From Veillonella sp. CHU740 (GTDB lineage: Bacteria > Bacillota > Negativicutes > Veillonellales > Veillonellaceae): a stretch of 64,000 nucleotides of DNA. The position numbers and the translations under genes were made by a program. The notes beneath the pieces were generated by a model. The model ran no database searches. It was not told the DNA's origin and saw nothing but the letters and a program-made list of their open reading frames with translations. Numbering within the stretch: the first letter of the stretch is position 1; each line of letters begins with the position of its first letter. Location: contig NZ_RQVD01000002.1 in the NCBI RefSeq assembly GCF_003992055.1, forward strand, positions 62,001-126,000, read 5' to 3'. This document shows, in pieces, positions 1-7,886 of this stretch.

Positions 1-281
1 AGATTTGTCGTCCACATGGTCAAACAGTCTACCAGTATGACAGAACACTCTTCTAAAATACTATGTATATATTCACTGATATAATAAGGAACTTCATAAT
101 TTTTCCACCTATCTTGTCTACGCTCTTGATGCAAGTGAATGCGATGTTTCATTTCTTCATCATAGGCTTGTCCTGTAGCAATATATCCTTTTTGTCCATT
201 AATAGATAGTGCGAGTTCTTCAGCAAATTCGCTTTTCCCACTCCTAGCACCACCTGTGCAAAATATTATACGATTTTTCAT
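1..281 (-). CDS. cobU: Adenosylcobinamide kinase / guanylyltransferase CobU, partial (C-terminal part outside window)
   Basis: This is the amino-terminal 93 residues of the bifunctional enzyme that phosphorylates adenosylcobinamide and then attaches GMP during nucleotide-loop assembly of coenzyme B12. Translation begins at the ATG complement at 279-281, behind a modest AGGTAG ribosome site. Visible motifs are a P-loop, GGARSGKS, at residues 10-17; an MKHRIHLHQERR stretch at 44-55, the region that carries the GMP-accepting histidine in CobU; and a Walker B-like VILVDCLTMW at 81-90. The reading frame is open to the left edge. A pduO-type adenosyltransferase lies about 560 bp away on the same strand, which fits a corrinoid salvage neighbourhood. 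The family call is firm from the motifs. Confidence 0.9.
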   Translation of the reverse strand, partial: MKNRIIFCTGGARSGKSEFAEELALSINGQKGYIATGQAYDEEMKHRIHLHQERRQDRWKNYEVPYYISEYIHSILEECSVILVDCLTMWTTN

Positions 282-298
282 ATTCTACCTATACAAAA

Positions 299-328
299 TT
301 GTCTCTTATCAGGTATGATATGTACTAT
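299..328 (+). promoter_or_regulatory. Possible promoter of the small gene at 355
   Basis: TTGTCT at 299-304 and TACTAT at 323-328 are separated by 18 bases and lie just upstream of the gene starting at 355. The match is fair, not strong. A 9-base inverted repeat, AATTGTCTC at 297-305 and GAGACAATT at 346-354, brackets the promoter and overlaps the ribosome site. Confidence 0.35.
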
Positions 329-354
329 ACATTCATTACTAAAAGGAGACAATT

Positions 355-705
355 ATGGAATTATTAAATTTAGACATCCAATTGATGGCTACCTTATGGG
401 AACATACATATCGTGCAGCCATTAAAGATCAAAATGGAAATTATGTGGCTTCTGTGCGTATCATTGTAAATGTTCCTCTTTCACCAGACAGATTACCACA
501 AAATGCACCAAAAGCTGATCCACAATTATTTGTATTAGTGGAAGATGCCGTAATGGATTCAGCGGATATCATTCAATTTGAAACACTATTATCCGTTCAT
601 ATTCGAGAAAAATTCAAAAATGAAATCGATCAAATCTACTTCTTCTACCCTAGCCCAGAAGATGTGCTAAATAAAACAGTAGATGTACAAGAAGTACAAC
701 ACTAA
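355..705 (+). CDS. Small conserved-looking protein of unknown function
   Basis: This gene encodes 116 residues that I do not recognise. A strong AAAGGAGAC ribosome site sits 5 bases before the ATG, so translation is likely. There is no signal peptide, membrane segment, cysteine pair or nucleotide-binding motif. The composition is that of a small soluble acidic protein: a probable beta-rich first half (AAIKDQNGNYVASVRIIVNV), a proline-rich turn near residues 42-55 and a probable helix near 66-90. It is the only plus-strand gene between two minus-strand cobalamin genes, with its own candidate promoter and a shared terminator at 791-846. No function can be assigned from context. Confidence 0.7.
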   Translation: MELLNLDIQLMATLWEHTYRAAIKDQNGNYVASVRIIVNVPLSPDRLPQNAPKADPQLFVLVEDAVMDSADIIQFETLLSVHIREKFKNEIDQIYFFYPSPEDVLNKTVDVQEVQH

Positions 706-790
706 ACCAAAATCATCATACATAGTATTATAGCATATTCTAAAGACTTTCATATCACCAAATGTGGATTTCTTATGACATATGATAAAC

Positions 791-846
791 AAAAATACAT
801 GTCTAGGAATTGTAAATCATACATTCCCGACATGTATTTTTTAATT
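791..846. terminator. Bidirectional intrinsic terminator
   Basis: AAAATACATGTC and GACATGTATTTT form a 12-bp stem, extended inside by GGAAT/ATTCC. T-runs occur on both strands. It serves the convergent gene at 355-705 and the pduO-type gene ending at 846. Confidence 0.85.
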
Positions 847-1349
847 TATTTTACTTCATCTTCTACACGAGCTAAGATAAATAACAAATCAGATAATCGA
901 TTTAAATACCTTACGTTAGACATGTGTATCTCTTCTGTTTCCCCTAGCTTCCATAGATCACGTTCTGCTCTGCGAACAATGGTCCGACCCAAATGCAAGA
1001 AGCTTGATGTTTTACTATCTCCTGGAAGAATAAATTTAGACAATGGTTCTAATTGTTCATCAAATCTATCAATAATCTGCTCCAGGTTGACTACATGTTC
1101 TTCTGTAATCGTTGCTTCTTGGCCTAAACTAGAAATATCAGCCATAATCATCCATAATTCTTTTTCCAGTTGCAACAAAGTTTCCTGTACAACAACTTTG
1201 TCTGAATATGCACGTGCTACTCCTAAAAATGCTTGTGCTTCATCAATTGTTCCATACGTACATACTCGTTGCGATGCCTTCCCTACACGTTCACCAGTAT
1301 ATAAACCAGTTGAACCTGCATCACCTGTTTTTGTGTACACTTTTGCCAT
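846..1349 (-). CDS. pduO: PduO-type ATP:cob(I)alamin adenosyltransferase
   Basis: The product transfers the adenosyl group of ATP to cob(I)alamin, giving adenosylcobalamin. The 167-residue protein has the family's N-terminal ATP-binding segment (MAKVYTKTGDAGSTGLY, residues 1-17), the YGTIDEAQA motif at 32-40 and a late RRAERDLW helix that contributes to the active site. The frame is open further upstream, but the ATG at 1347-1349 follows a clear GGAGGTATACT ribosome site and matches the usual family start, so it was chosen. The gene lies 66 bp downstream of htpX on the same strand and ends at the terminator at 791-846. Its relatives are cytosolic trimers. The symbol is a family name; cobO of the unrelated CobA type is excluded because no P-loop is present. 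Confidence 0.93.
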   Translation of the reverse strand: MAKVYTKTGDAGSTGLYTGERVGKASQRVCTYGTIDEAQAFLGVARAYSDKVVVQETLLQLEKELWMIMADISSLGQEATITEEHVVNLEQIIDRFDEQLEPLSKFILPGDSKTSSFLHLGRTIVRRAERDLWKLGETEEIHMSNVRYLNRLSDLLFILARVEDEVK

Positions 1350-1415
1350 AGTATACCTCCTTAGAATGTAAGAAACCTTACGATTTCTGTAATGAATACT
1401 GTGCCTAAGCACCCT

Positions 1416-2279
1416 TTATATACGACTTGCTATTTCACGTAGTCGTTGGATACGACTTTCTGTACTTGGATGCGTACTAAATAGCTGAGTCACGGTGGAT
1501 GAAAGTCCACTTAAAGGATTAATGATAAACATATGCGCAGTAGCAGAAACTTGCCCCTGATTTTGAGATGGTAAAGAACCATAGTTCGCATAGTGTTCGA
1601 TTTTAGCAAGGGCAGATGCCAATGATAAAGGTTTGCGACTAATGATGGCTCCTTCCATATCAGCTGCATATTCACGAGAACGAGATACAGCCATCTGAAT
1701 TAATGTAGCTGCCAGTGGCGCTAAGATAATAGTTCCAATTAATGCTAATGGATTGCTATTGCCTTCTTCATCGTTTCCACCAAATATCGCCGTCCATTGC
1801 AACATATTGGCTACCATAGCAATGAATCCTGCCATACTAGCAACAATGGTGCTAATTAATATATCTCTATGCTTCACATGACCTAATTCATGAGCTAACA
1901 CACCTTCGATTTCATCCACAGTTAGCAAATTCATAATGCCAGTTGTCAATGCCACTGCTGCATGTTCTGGATCCCTGCCCGTAGCAAATGCATTTGGTAC
2001 ATCGGATTGAATTAAGTATACGCGAGGCATCGGTAGATTAGCCTGAGTGACTAACTTTTGCACAACTTGAAAAATTGCTGGGTTATTTTGAGGTGTAATT
2101 TCTATAGCGTCATAGGCTTTTAACACCATAGATGCACAATTCCAATACGTATAAAAGTTAATCCCTAAAGAAATAAAAAACATGAGTATCATGCCAGAGT
2201 GACCACCGACTAGTTGTCCCACTACCATCAGTAGCCCTGTCATTAAAGCTAATAAAGCTGCTGTTTTTATAGTATTCAT
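1416..2279 (-). CDS. htpX: HtpX-like M48 zinc metalloprotease, membrane-bound
   Basis: This is a membrane protease of the M48 (HtpX) family, expected to cleave damaged or misfolded membrane proteins with its active site on the cytoplasmic face. The 287 residues begin with two hydrophobic spans (about 5-20 and 29-46). The zinc motif HELGH is at 130-134, and the third ligand is E203 in SREYAAD. Further hydrophobic spans lie at about 142-165 and 177-197. The length is normal for the family. The ATG is preceded by GTAGGAGGATAC. The stretch to thrB holds a TATACT-like -10 inside an inverted repeat (2307-2330), so separate transcription is possible. A second, more divergent M48 protease is encoded at 48600-49493. 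Confidence 0.93.
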   Translation of the reverse strand: MNTIKTAALLALMTGLLMVVGQLVGGHSGMILMFFISLGINFYTYWNCASMVLKAYDAIEITPQNNPAIFQVVQKLVTQANLPMPRVYLIQSDVPNAFATGRDPEHAAVALTTGIMNLLTVDEIEGVLAHELGHVKHRDILISTIVASMAGFIAMVANMLQWTAIFGGNDEEGNSNPLALIGTIILAPLAATLIQMAVSRSREYAADMEGAIISRKPLSLASALAKIEHYANYGSLPSQNQGQVSATAHMFIINPLSGLSSTVTQLFSTHPSTESRIQRLREIASRI

Positions 2280-2355
2280 GTATCCTCCTACTTATTTCAT
2301 AGAATATATATGCTTAAAGTATAGCATATAAATATTAAAAGATTCATGAATTTTT

Positions 2356-3285
2356 CTATTCATATTTAATTTTAACGACTTTAGCGCCTTCTCGATCAGC
2401 ATGTAATACAAAGCGTCTACAGTCGATATCATGCTCCATAAATACGGAGCTCATTGCATCTGCAATAGTAACCGCATGTTCTGGAGAACAATACGCAATT
2501 AGAGTAGAACCTGAGCCACTTATGGTAGACCCGTAAGCTCCATGTTCTTTGGCTGCTGTAAATACATCATCACAATACGGAATTAATGTTTTACGATACG
2601 GCACATGCAGGTAGTCCTGTAATGCGACGGATAAATTATCCATGCGATTTTGAATCATAGATCCAACAAATAATGTAGCAAACCCTACATTGGCCACAGC
2701 CTCTTTATAACTTAACTCTTTTGGTAATACACTTCTTGCGTACGATGTTTCTACAATAACTTCTGGTACTACTACTGCAAATGTCAAATTACTTGGTACA
2801 TCAATATGAGAGTGAAACACCGTGTCATTACTACCTACTGCACATACTAAATTACCCATAATAGCTGGCGCTACATTATCGGGATGACCTTCCATATCAT
2901 TAGCGATTAACAATAACTCATCTTTTGACAACGGTTCTTTTAAATAAGCATTGGATAACAGCAATCCACCTACAATCGCCGTAGAACTACTACCCAAACC
3001 TCTAGATGGAGGGATTTGCGTATTGGAATGGATGCGACCATATACAGGCTTAGCATGTACTTCTTTAAAGACCCGCTCCATAGCAATTCCCACCAAGTTT
3101 TGACTATGGTCTTCTTGCTCTAGCAAGTCGGCTCCAAAACCCTCAAAGGTATATGTATTAGACGTAGCCTCTGCGTCAGGTTCAAATGTAAATAAATTAT
3201 ATAAGTTTAATGCTACACCTAGACAATCAAATCCAGGACCACAATTGGCACTTGTAGCCGGTACTTGTACCGTAATTGATTTCAT
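2356..3285 (-). CDS. thrB: Homoserine kinase
   Basis: Homoserine kinase phosphorylates L-homoserine with ATP in threonine synthesis. The 309-residue protein is a full-length GHMP kinase. The N-terminal strand and TSANCGPGFDCLGVAL (11-26) are followed by the ATP-binding glycine/serine loop PPSRGLGSSS at 92-101 and by the C-terminal GSTISGSGSTL motif. The ribosome site AAGGAG precedes the ATG. It follows hom by only 9 bp, so the two are cotranscribed. Threonine synthase is not next to it. The gene is followed by a 76-bp gap before htpX. Codon use and composition look like those of the neighbours. Confidence 0.96.
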   Translation of the reverse strand: MKSITVQVPATSANCGPGFDCLGVALNLYNLFTFEPDAEATSNTYTFEGFGADLLEQEDHSQNLVGIAMERVFKEVHAKPVYGRIHSNTQIPPSRGLGSSSTAIVGGLLLSNAYLKEPLSKDELLLIANDMEGHPDNVAPAIMGNLVCAVGSNDTVFHSHIDVPSNLTFAVVVPEVIVETSYARSVLPKELSYKEAVANVGFATLFVGSMIQNRMDNLSVALQDYLHVPYRKTLIPYCDDVFTAAKEHGAYGSTISGSGSTLIAYCSPEHAVTIADAMSSVFMEHDIDCRRFVLHADREGAKVVKIKYE

Positions 3286-3294
3286 GAAAACTCC

Positions 3295-4587
3295 TTATTC
3301 TACCATGATGCGGATAACACTACCTACTTCTCGTACTACCCGTAAATGATTGAACGAATCGATTAGATTTTGTATATATGCATGTGGACACTTAGAAGTA
3401 ATAATTGCTAATGTAGCTGTATCATTATCAGCTTTTCGTTGAATTACAGAATGCGCCGAGATACGTTGTTCCGCAAGTTTAGTAGCTACCTTAGCCAACA
3501 CTCCCGTAGAATTATCTACTGTCATACGAATATAGTAGGCAGACTCAATTTTACTAGAATTATACATTGTTTTTTGTGGGTAATAGAATTGTCTCATTTC
3601 CCCTGTTTTGCCTTGAGCTACATTACGAGCTACTTCCATGACATCACTGACAATGGCACTTCCTGTCGGAAGGCTACCTGCTCCACGACCATAGAACATA
3701 GCATCATCAAACCCATTGCCACGCAAGAAGACAGCATTGAAAGATCCTCGTACAGAAGCCAATGGATGTGTATTTTCAATGAATGCAGGATGTACATTTA
3801 AAGACAGGCCTTTTTTAGTTTCTCTCGCAATACCCAATAGTTTAATCGTATAGCCAAACTCTTTACCAAACTGAATATCACTGGCATCAATCTTTGTGAT
3901 ACCTTCACAACTTACATCTTCAAAAAAGATACGTTTATTAAATGCTATAGAGCCTAAAATAGCCAATTTACGAGCTGCATCATAGCCTTCTACATCAGAC
4001 GTAGGGTCTGCTTCTGCATATCCAAGCTCTTGTGCTTCTTTCAGTACTTCCTCATACCCTAATCCATCTTCACTCATCTTGGACAAAATGAAGTTTGTGG
4101 TACCGTTTAGAATACCCATAATTTCAGAAACTTGATTGCTTCCAAATGAATCATATAAAGCACGAATCACTGGTATAGCTCCCGCTACACTAGCTTCAAA
4201 GCGTAAATCTACCTGATGTTTACTAGCTAATTCCATCAAGTATGGGCCAGCTTCTGCTAATAAATCTTTGTTCGCAGTCACAATATTCTTACCAGCAATA
4301 ATAGCCTCTTCAATACAAGTACGAGCAAAGGTTGTGCCCCCCATTACTTCCACCACAATATCTATAGATGGATCTTGCAAAATTTCTTTATAATCTGTCA
4401 CAAAACTTGCTGTACTAGGCAATATTACATGACTATATTTATCTGGATTTCTAACATAAATCTTGTCCACAATGACTGGAACATTGATGCGATGTTGAAT
4501 CACTTCCAAATTTGTGGTCAACAATTCAACAGTACCTTGACCAACTGTACCAAAACCCAATAGGGCAATCTTTACGCCTTGCTTCAT
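3295..4587 (-). CDS. hom: Homoserine dehydrogenase with C-terminal ACT domain
   Basis: This enzyme reduces aspartate-4-semialdehyde to homoserine with NAD(P)H, at the branch to threonine and methionine. The 430 residues contain the Rossmann motif GFGTVGQG at 11-18, the substrate loop GILNGTTNFIL, and the catalytic region EADPTSDVEGYDAARK with the conserved lysine. A C-terminal ACT domain of about 80 residues (starting near YYIRMTVDN) probably senses threonine. AAGGAGATAAAGA precedes the ATG. It lies 18 bp downstream of an ACT-domain gene and 9 bp upstream of thrB, forming a three-gene run. In family members of this length, feedback inhibition by threonine is usual; here that is inferred. Confidence 0.96.
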   Translation of the reverse strand: MKQGVKIALLGFGTVGQGTVELLTTNLEVIQHRINVPVIVDKIYVRNPDKYSHVILPSTASFVTDYKEILQDPSIDIVVEVMGGTTFARTCIEEAIIAGKNIVTANKDLLAEAGPYLMELASKHQVDLRFEASVAGAIPVIRALYDSFGSNQVSEIMGILNGTTNFILSKMSEDGLGYEEVLKEAQELGYAEADPTSDVEGYDAARKLAILGSIAFNKRIFFEDVSCEGITKIDASDIQFGKEFGYTIKLLGIARETKKGLSLNVHPAFIENTHPLASVRGSFNAVFLRGNGFDDAMFYGRGAGSLPTGSAIVSDVMEVARNVAQGKTGEMRQFYYPQKTMYNSSKIESAYYIRMTVDNSTGVLAKVATKLAEQRISAHSVIQRKADNDTATLAIITSKCPHAYIQNLIDSFNHLRVVREVGSVIRIMVE

Positions 4588-4605
4588 TCTTTATCTCCTT
4601 GAGCA

Positions 4606-5058
4606 CTAGGCCTGACCAATTAGCTCTACCTTTATAACTCCGTCTAATTGTCTAACTTCGTGCAATACATCTTCTACTGGTAACGTCAATTCCTTTGTTT
4701 CAAAAGAAATATTCACATGAGCCACACCTTGTAATGGTAAATTTTGATTGATTGTTAATACACTTCCATTATGATCAGCAATGATTCGCAATATATTGGA
4801 TAGCATGCCAGATTCATTTGAAATTAATGCATTAATGGACACAATTTTCCCCTGTGAAAGCTCATAAAAAGGAAATACATAATCTTTATATTTATAATAG
4901 GCAGAACGACTTAGATCCATTTTTTCAACAGCTTCATTAATCGTTTTTGCTTCCCCTAATTGAAGAATAGATTTTACTTTAATCGTCTTTTTAATTGCCT
5001 CTGGTAAAATCACTTCGTTCACTAAATAAAATTTGTCTTTTTTTCCTTTTGCAGCCAT
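4606..5058 (-). CDS. ACT domain protein, UPF0735/PheB-like
   Basis: This 150-residue protein has a lysine-rich start, a helical segment resembling a small helix-turn-helix (residues about 38-60, INEAVEKMDLSRSAYYKYKD) and a C-terminal ACT domain (about 72-147). It matches the UPF0735 family, sometimes labelled PheB although it is not a proven chorismate mutase. ACT domains bind amino acids, and its place directly upstream of hom and thrB suggests an amino-acid-responsive regulator of that pathway. That role is inference. Translation starts at the ATG behind AGAGGTGTAGTT, 2 bp after the stop of the membrane protein gene upstream, so translational coupling is likely. Confidence 0.85.
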   Translation of the reverse strand: MAAKGKKDKFYLVNEVILPEAIKKTIKVKSILQLGEAKTINEAVEKMDLSRSAYYKYKDYVFPFYELSQGKIVSINALISNESGMLSNILRIIADHNGSVLTINQNLPLQGVAHVNISFETKELTLPVEDVLHEVRQLDGVIKVELIGQA

Positions 5059-5060
5059 AA

Positions 5061-6059
5061 CTACACCTCTTCACTACTTGTGGACACAGAACTTGCAATA
5101 TGTTGACCATATAAGGTAAATACGGAATACATGCCAACAAAGAATGGAATGTATTCAGCAACAATCCGCCAAGCCACCGCAACTAGCCCCACAGTACCAA
5201 CAGGTAAAAAAGCAGCAAATAAATAGACAAATAGACCTTCAGCTACTCCAGTGCCTCCTGGGGTGGGAGCAAAATATAAAATTAAATTTAATAAAATCAT
5301 TCGATTCAATATTTCAACAATGCTTATATCTGTAGTAAATGCATACATCAATGCCGGTGCAATTGCATATAAACAGAGTAAACTAAGACCAGATTCAACA
5401 AATACAATCAAAGATTGAATAGGGTTTGCATATAATAAGCTTAATCCACTATTAAATTCGTCTAGTTTTAGCAACCACGCTTTGGCATTTCCTTTTTTTG
5501 TGACTTTTGAAAGCCATGCCACAAGATGTTTCATTAAACGCGTTTGTAACAGATACATTCCCATAAATGTTGAAATAACTACAAATACAGAAGCCCAAAG
5601 TAATTGTGTATTTGTAATATAAGGGATTTCAATAGGATCTGTAAGTAAAATAATGGGCAACATAACAATAAGAAATAATATAGAAAATACAGTTCTTACC
5701 AATACAATAGGCGCCGCCTTTCCAATAGGCACTTGATAAGATCGCAATATCAAAGCTTGTGCTACAGCACCACCACTAGCACCAGGAGTCAACATAGCCA
5801 TAAAATAGTTACCAAAGATAACTCGCAAAATAGCTATTAATGGCAATGTATATCCACCCATTCGAACTAATCGTTGCAAGCGCAACCCATCAAAGTACAT
5901 TCCCATTACTAACGCAAGTCCTGCTAATGCTAATGAGGTAAGATTAAAAGTCCCCAATGTACTTATTGAATCAAGATCAATGGTGAAATAAATAGTTGCT
6001 CCTGAAACGATGAGTAGCAAAAGTCCAATCAATATACCTCTTTTAGCCATCGTAGTCAT
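5061..6059 (-). CDS. Flippase-like integral membrane protein (lysylphosphatidylglycerol synthase TM / UPF0104 family)
   Basis: The 332 residues are mostly hydrophobic, with about eight predicted membrane spans. They carry the family motifs TPGASGGAVAQALIL and, near the C terminus, APTPGGTGVAEGLFVYL. The family includes the membrane half of MprF and AglD/YbhN-like proteins, which are linked to lipid or glycolipid movement across the inner membrane. There is no synthase domain, so aminoacylation is not expected. The longest frame begins at 6080, but AAGGAGATCGTCC precedes the ATG at 6057-6059. That start overlaps the stop of the deacetylase gene as ATGA, typical of translational coupling. Together the two suggest modification and export of an envelope lipid or sugar; the substrate is unknown. 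Confidence 0.85.
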   Translation of the reverse strand: MTTMAKRGILIGLLLLIVSGATIYFTIDLDSISTLGTFNLTSLALAGLALVMGMYFDGLRLQRLVRMGGYTLPLIAILRVIFGNYFMAMLTPGASGGAVAQALILRSYQVPIGKAAPIVLVRTVFSILFLIVMLPIILLTDPIEIPYITNTQLLWASVFVVISTFMGMYLLQTRLMKHLVAWLSKVTKKGNAKAWLLKLDEFNSGLSLLYANPIQSLIVFVESGLSLLCLYAIAPALMYAFTTDISIVEILNRMILLNLILYFAPTPGGTGVAEGLFVYLFAAFLPVGTVGLVAVAWRIVAEYIPFFVGMYSVFTLYGQHIASSVSTSSEEV

Positions 6060-6922
6060 GGACGATCTCCTTCGTTCCATTGTCCATAATGAATAAGACT
6101 GATCTCATTAGCAGATAGATATTCTTTCACTCTTGATGACGTCATAGCCCATCGCTCTTCATCCCAATGGTAGCCCCATGGATATAATGCATTAAGACTT
6201 CTATTGTCCTTTCCTGGATGAGTCATAATTTCATGTACACCGTGTTTCTTGGAAACCTTGGACAGAATTCCCAGCAACGCATCCTCATGTAACTGTCCCC
6301 CATTCATCATTCCCCAGAAATAAAGAGGAGATGAAAAACCTAAATTTCGAGATGTTGTATAGGCTTGTTGTGTTAATGTCGTTAATCCTACTTTGCCAAT
6401 CCATCGACCAATGGATCTCACTCCATTACATAGAAATGGACTTTCATCAGGCATACGTATCTTATTGATACCATATCGTTTCATCTGTTCCGCTACAATC
6501 GGTAATACTTGTGGCAATACATGCATGTGCTGATGTCCATCTATATGTGTAATAGCAACACCAGTACTCATAATTTTATTAAACTGGGCTTCTATCTCTT
6601 TGCGCAATTCTTGCCCATTTACTTTTCCAGTAAATAAGCGTTTCATAAATTCAGTATGTGTTTCTGGAAACTTACCATTCACTAATAAACTAGATACTTC
6701 ATTTGGATCACTTACAGGCGCTAATCCACCGACAAGGCAAATATGGATGCCCACTCCTAATGTTTCTGTTTCTTTTGCTAGCATGATAGCATCATCAAAT
6801 GCTTCACCAGAAGCTAACAAAGATGTGCTAGTAACAATCCCTTTTTGATGACTTTCAAGAATCCCTTCATTGATAAGGGGATGTAGCCCAAAATCATCTG
6901 CGTTGACAATAAGACGTTTCAT
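6056..6922 (-). CDS. YdjC/ChbG/HpnK-family carbohydrate deacetylase
   Basis: This is a predicted metal-dependent deacetylase of the YdjC family, which includes ChbG (chitooligosaccharides) and HpnK. The 288 residues start with MKRLIVNADDFG, whose paired aspartates bind the metal, and contain the histidine motif THIDGHQHMHVLP and the late segment EIMTHPGK. The chosen ATG at 6920-6922 follows AGGAAGGTAACT; an upstream in-frame GTG has no better site. The gene overlaps the downstream membrane protein gene by 4 bases. With it, the context suggests trimming of an N-acetyl group on an envelope sugar followed by transport. No hopanoid genes are in view, so the name HpnK should not be taken literally. 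Confidence 0.88.
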   Translation of the reverse strand: MKRLIVNADDFGLHPLINEGILESHQKGIVTSTSLLASGEAFDDAIMLAKETETLGVGIHICLVGGLAPVSDPNEVSSLLVNGKFPETHTEFMKRLFTGKVNGQELRKEIEAQFNKIMSTGVAITHIDGHQHMHVLPQVLPIVAEQMKRYGINKIRMPDESPFLCNGVRSIGRWIGKVGLTTLTQQAYTTSRNLGFSSPLYFWGMMNGGQLHEDALLGILSKVSKKHGVHEIMTHPGKDNRSLNALYPWGYHWDEERWAMTSSRVKEYLSANEISLIHYGQWNEGDRP

Positions 6923-6978
6923 AGTTACCTTCCTGTACACACTAAATGGATATATGTATTATTTTACCAGAATCATAC

Positions 6979-7785
6979 CTATTTGGATAGACATTTTTTT
7001 ACTTCTTGTGCTTTATACATGCACAAAGCTCCAGCTATAGCAACATTCAACGATTCCATAGGACCATACATAGGAATAGAAATACGTTGTTGTACTAATT
7101 GTAATAGCTCTTTACTAATACCATTTGCTTCATTCCCCAATACAATCATCGTCGGTCCTTCATAGTCGGGAACGTCATAACTAATGCTATCTTCTAATAC
7201 AGTTCCATACACCGTCATTGAAGTATTGGCTAGTAAGGACTGGATATCTCGGAACTCCAAATTATTGTAAATAGGAATTTTGCAAAGCCCACTCATTGTA
7301 CTGCGTACTGTCTTCTCATTATAGATATCTACTGTATGAGACGTTAAGAACATAGCATCTACACCTGCTGCAACAGCCGTACGTATCAATGTTCCTAAAT
7401 TACCTGGGTCCTGTACGCCATCCAGTAAGATATACAGTCCGTCAGGCACTACATTAAAATCATGTAGCCTACTTTCTTTTTGACATGCAACTGCCAACAC
7501 ACCTTGCCCATGCACTGTTGACTCAATACTTTTCCATATGCTACTAGATATAGAGTATACATCTACATCATAGGTATGACAGCATGTAATCAGAGTTTGT
7601 AACTGTTCCTCTTTTACTATTTCTGTATTGGCAATGACATAGCGGATTGTTCCGGTAGGTAACATGTCCATGACAGCACGAATTCCTTCAGCTACAAATT
7701 CCTTATGTGTATTTCTATACTTTCTTTTATATAGTTGCAAAATATGTTTGATTTTTTTATTATCTCTTGAAATAATTTCTTCCAT
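6979..7785 (-). CDS. TrmH/SpoU-family RNA 2'-O-methyltransferase
   Basis: This enzyme is predicted to methylate a ribose 2'-hydroxyl in rRNA or tRNA with S-adenosylmethionine. The 268 residues have an N-terminal substrate-binding region (about 1-95), then the SPOUT catalytic domain with motif 1 (DGVQDPGNLGTLIRTA), motif 2 (IVLGNEANGIS) and motif 3 (PMYGPMESLNVAIAGAL), which builds the knotted cofactor site. It resembles RlmB and YsgA-like proteins, and the modified base cannot be told from sequence. AGAAAGGCACTT precedes the ATG. It lies about 100 bp downstream of an ABC exporter gene and 56 bp upstream of the deacetylase gene on the same strand. Confidence 0.9.
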   Translation of the reverse strand: MEEIISRDNKKIKHILQLYKRKYRNTHKEFVAEGIRAVMDMLPTGTIRYVIANTEIVKEEQLQTLITCCHTYDVDVYSISSSIWKSIESTVHGQGVLAVACQKESRLHDFNVVPDGLYILLDGVQDPGNLGTLIRTAVAAGVDAMFLTSHTVDIYNEKTVRSTMSGLCKIPIYNNLEFRDIQSLLANTSMTVYGTVLEDSISYDVPDYEGPTMIVLGNEANGISKELLQLVQQRISIPMYGPMESLNVAIAGALCMYKAQEVKKCLSK

Positions 7786-7886
7786 AAGTGCCTTTCTAAT
7801 TTAGTAATACTAGCAATGATGTATCAATTTTTCCATAGTGTGTCTTACATACTATGGGATTTCTACTCACGACTATGTATATACGA

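Noticed and set aside
775-1371. Plus-strand open frame of 198 codons opposite the pduO-type gene
   Set aside because: It is antisense to a clear adenosyltransferase, has no ribosome site and runs through the terminator at 791-846.
3439-3801. Plus-strand open frame of 120 codons inside hom
   Set aside because: It is a shadow of homoserine dehydrogenase with no ribosome site.
7830-7865. CCATAGT/ACTATGG hairpin after the ABC exporter genes
   Set aside because: The T-run would have to be at the lower-coordinate end on the minus strand, but that strand has A there, so it is not a terminator for the operon. Nothing else supports a function.
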